From Roseivirga sp. 4D4 (GTDB taxonomy: Bacteria > Bacteroidota > Bacteroidia > Cytophagales > Cyclobacteriaceae): 64,000 nt of DNA. Where the stretch lies: contig NZ_MDGP01000001.1 in the NCBI RefSeq assembly GCF_001747095.1, positions 665,001-729,000 on the forward strand, given 5' to 3'. Every line of letters starts with the position of its first letter. Position 1 is the first letter of the stretch. The notes under the pieces are model-generated. The model saw only the letters and a program-made list of their open reading frames with translations. It did no database searches and had not been told where the DNA came from. Made by a program: the position numbers and the translations under genes. Below, one piece after another: positions 62,833 through 64,000 of this stretch.

Positions 62833-64000
62833 CTAAAAGTTCATTGAGATAGAACCTGAGAAAGTTCTGATCAGTGGGAACGCATAGCCATCAAACCTTG
62901 CATTGATTCCACCCGCAGTTGGGTCAAATCCTCGGTACTTAGCAAGCAACAGCACGTTGTTTGCGATAAAGCTGAGTTGAACACTTTTGAAGACATTGGA
63001 CATTCCCAATTTCTCAAGTGTAGAATTACCCAACTCGTAGTTTACAGAAAGCTCTCTAAGTCTTACATGCGAAGCATCTTCAACATATTCAGCATTCAGT
63101 CTTCGACCATTGTAGATAGATTGACGGAAAGATGTCCAGTGTCTTTGACCCTCAGGACGATCTGCCTGATCATAATCAGGTCCCAAGCCGTCTCTATCGA
63201 GTGCCTGTAGTCCAGAATTATAGACATCTCCACCAATTTGAGCTTCCCACAGCATGTAGATGTTTACATTTTTCCATCTGAAGGCTGTTCTAAGTCCTAG
63301 GTTTAGGTCAGGACGTGCATTACCAATCACTAGCTCTTGCTCTTCCTCACCAGCTTCATTAACCAAAGGCACTACACGTTCGTCATTGGTGAACTGAGTA
63401 CCAGCAGGAATTACAAAACCTAAGTCGTTGATTTCATAATCATCTAGCGTAGAAGTGTTTCCTAGTCCGGCAAATTGACCATTCAAGACAATGCCATTCT
63501 CGTCTACGGTTAATTCAGATAGTGATTTAGCATATCTTCTTCCGTACATCTGAGTAAGCTCACTTCCTTCTCTCCAAATACCTGCACCTGCCGCCAATAC
63601 TTGTGGTGCATTAAATTCAGTAATGGTTTGAACAGTCCTGTCAGCTACCAAGTCGAACCTTAAGTTCATGTCTTGCTTTCTGATGGCGTTGTATCCCAAT
63701 GTGAATTCGAAAGTATTGGTTGATAATGTCGCAGCGTTCTGCACTTGAGTAGACCTACCACCTGTCGCAGCTACAGATATCGGCACAGTGAGTACCTGAT
63801 CTCTGTTTTCCTGATTAGAGTAGGAGGCCAAGAAGTCAAAACGATCCAAGAAGTTACCACTCAAGGTAAACTCTGTCTCTGTTGTGATATTCGGCTTCAG
63901 ATTAGGGTTAGCCAGTTGTTGAGGGAATGAAATCAATCCATCATTCACATTGGCTATTTCAAATCGGTCGTTGAATAGTGGTCTACCACCGGCTGTACCT
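62833..64000 (-). CDS. SusC/RagA TonB-linked outer-membrane channel, C-terminal part (cut by window edge)
   Basis: The open frame continues to the window end, giving 388 residues of the C-terminal barrel; the plug and N-terminus lie outside. GGRPLFNDRFEIANVND and ISFPQQLANPNLKPN, then barrel strands such as FEFTLGYNAIRKQDMNLRF and the ending FDPTAGGINARFDGYAFPLI...SISMNF, are characteristic of SusC. It pairs with SusD 28 bases downstream and imports the bound ligand with TonB energy. Confidence 0.93.
   Translation of the reverse strand, partial: GTAGGRPLFNDRFEIANVNDGLISFPQQLANPNLKPNITTETEFTLSGNFLDRFDFLASYSNQENRDQVLTVPISVAATGGRSTQVQNAATLSTNTFEFTLGYNAIRKQDMNLRFDLVADRTVQTITEFNAPQVLAAGAGIWREGSELTQMYGRRYAKSLSELTVDENGIVLNGQFAGLGNTSTLDDYEINDLGFVIPAGTQFTNDERVVPLVNEAGEEEQELVIGNARPDLNLGLRTAFRWKNVNIYMLWEAQIGGDVYNSGLQALDRDGLGPDYDQADRPEGQRHWTSFRQSIYNGRRLNAEYVEDASHVRLRELSVNYELGNSTLEKLGMSNVFKSVQLSFIANNVLLLAKYRGFDPTAGGINARFDGYAFPLIRTFSGSISMNF

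Overview
The window comes from a member of the Bacteroidota, most likely a marine gliding bacterium of the Cytophagales type. The evidence is a SusC/SusD pair at the right edge, CarboxypepD-regulatory TonB receptors, the gliding gene gldC, the ftsX-DUF3098-uppP-truB-ribF order, many secreted proteins with signal peptides ending in AQ or GQ, SusD-type lipoproteins, and moderate to low G+C. The species cannot be named from the sequence alone. Most genes up to 27.8 kb and from 31 to 54 kb lie on the minus strand.

Layout. 0-2.6 kb: an outer-membrane barrel gene, a GH16-like protein, then a gene-poor stretch with REP-like repeats, an intact tRNA-Gln and a copied 3' tail of that tRNA. 2.6-7.8 kb: an operon of three exported beta-propeller proteins, two of them tandem paralogues with Ig-like N-termini and one carrying a His/Met-rich (DHSxM) insert. 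7.9-11.2 kb: a sugar transporter, a GNAT enzyme, a sugar isomerase/epimerase-like protein and a VOC protein. 11.3-14.3 kb: kdnA-kdsB-kdnB, which makes CMP-activated 8-amino-Kdo for lipopolysaccharide. 14.3-14.6 kb: a gap with a strong sigma-54-type promoter and a terminator about 108 bases downstream, a candidate small RNA. 14.6-19.2 kb: a TonB receptor and an SGNH lipoprotein. 19.3-25.4 kb: gldC, ketoacid CoA-transferase and a housekeeping run (ribF, truB, uppP, DUF3098, ftsX, pdeM).

25.5-42 kb is a mixed accessory and regulatory region: an ArsR/SRPBCC pair with two palindromic operators, a tricorn-type protease, a flavin disulfide reductase, Crp- and AraC-type regulators, greB, a TonB-C protein, several VOC, DUF and lipoprotein genes. 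42-48 kb holds an S9 peptidase of higher G+C, a LysR-HTH/methyltransferase fusion with a damaged SAM motif, a YwqK-like lipoprotein and cysE-cysM. 48-54 kb holds an esterase, a ferredoxin/nucleotidyl-cyclase fusion, a lipoprotein that looks like an inactivated zincin, and an ABC-F ATPase.

54-61 kb is the most unusual part: a MacA-like adaptor and a MacB-like permease with no ATPase beside them, followed by five tandem paralogues of a secreted protein family I cannot name. The window ends in a susCD pair (minus strand, susC cut by the edge), with a possible 37-residue gene between susD and its distal terminator.
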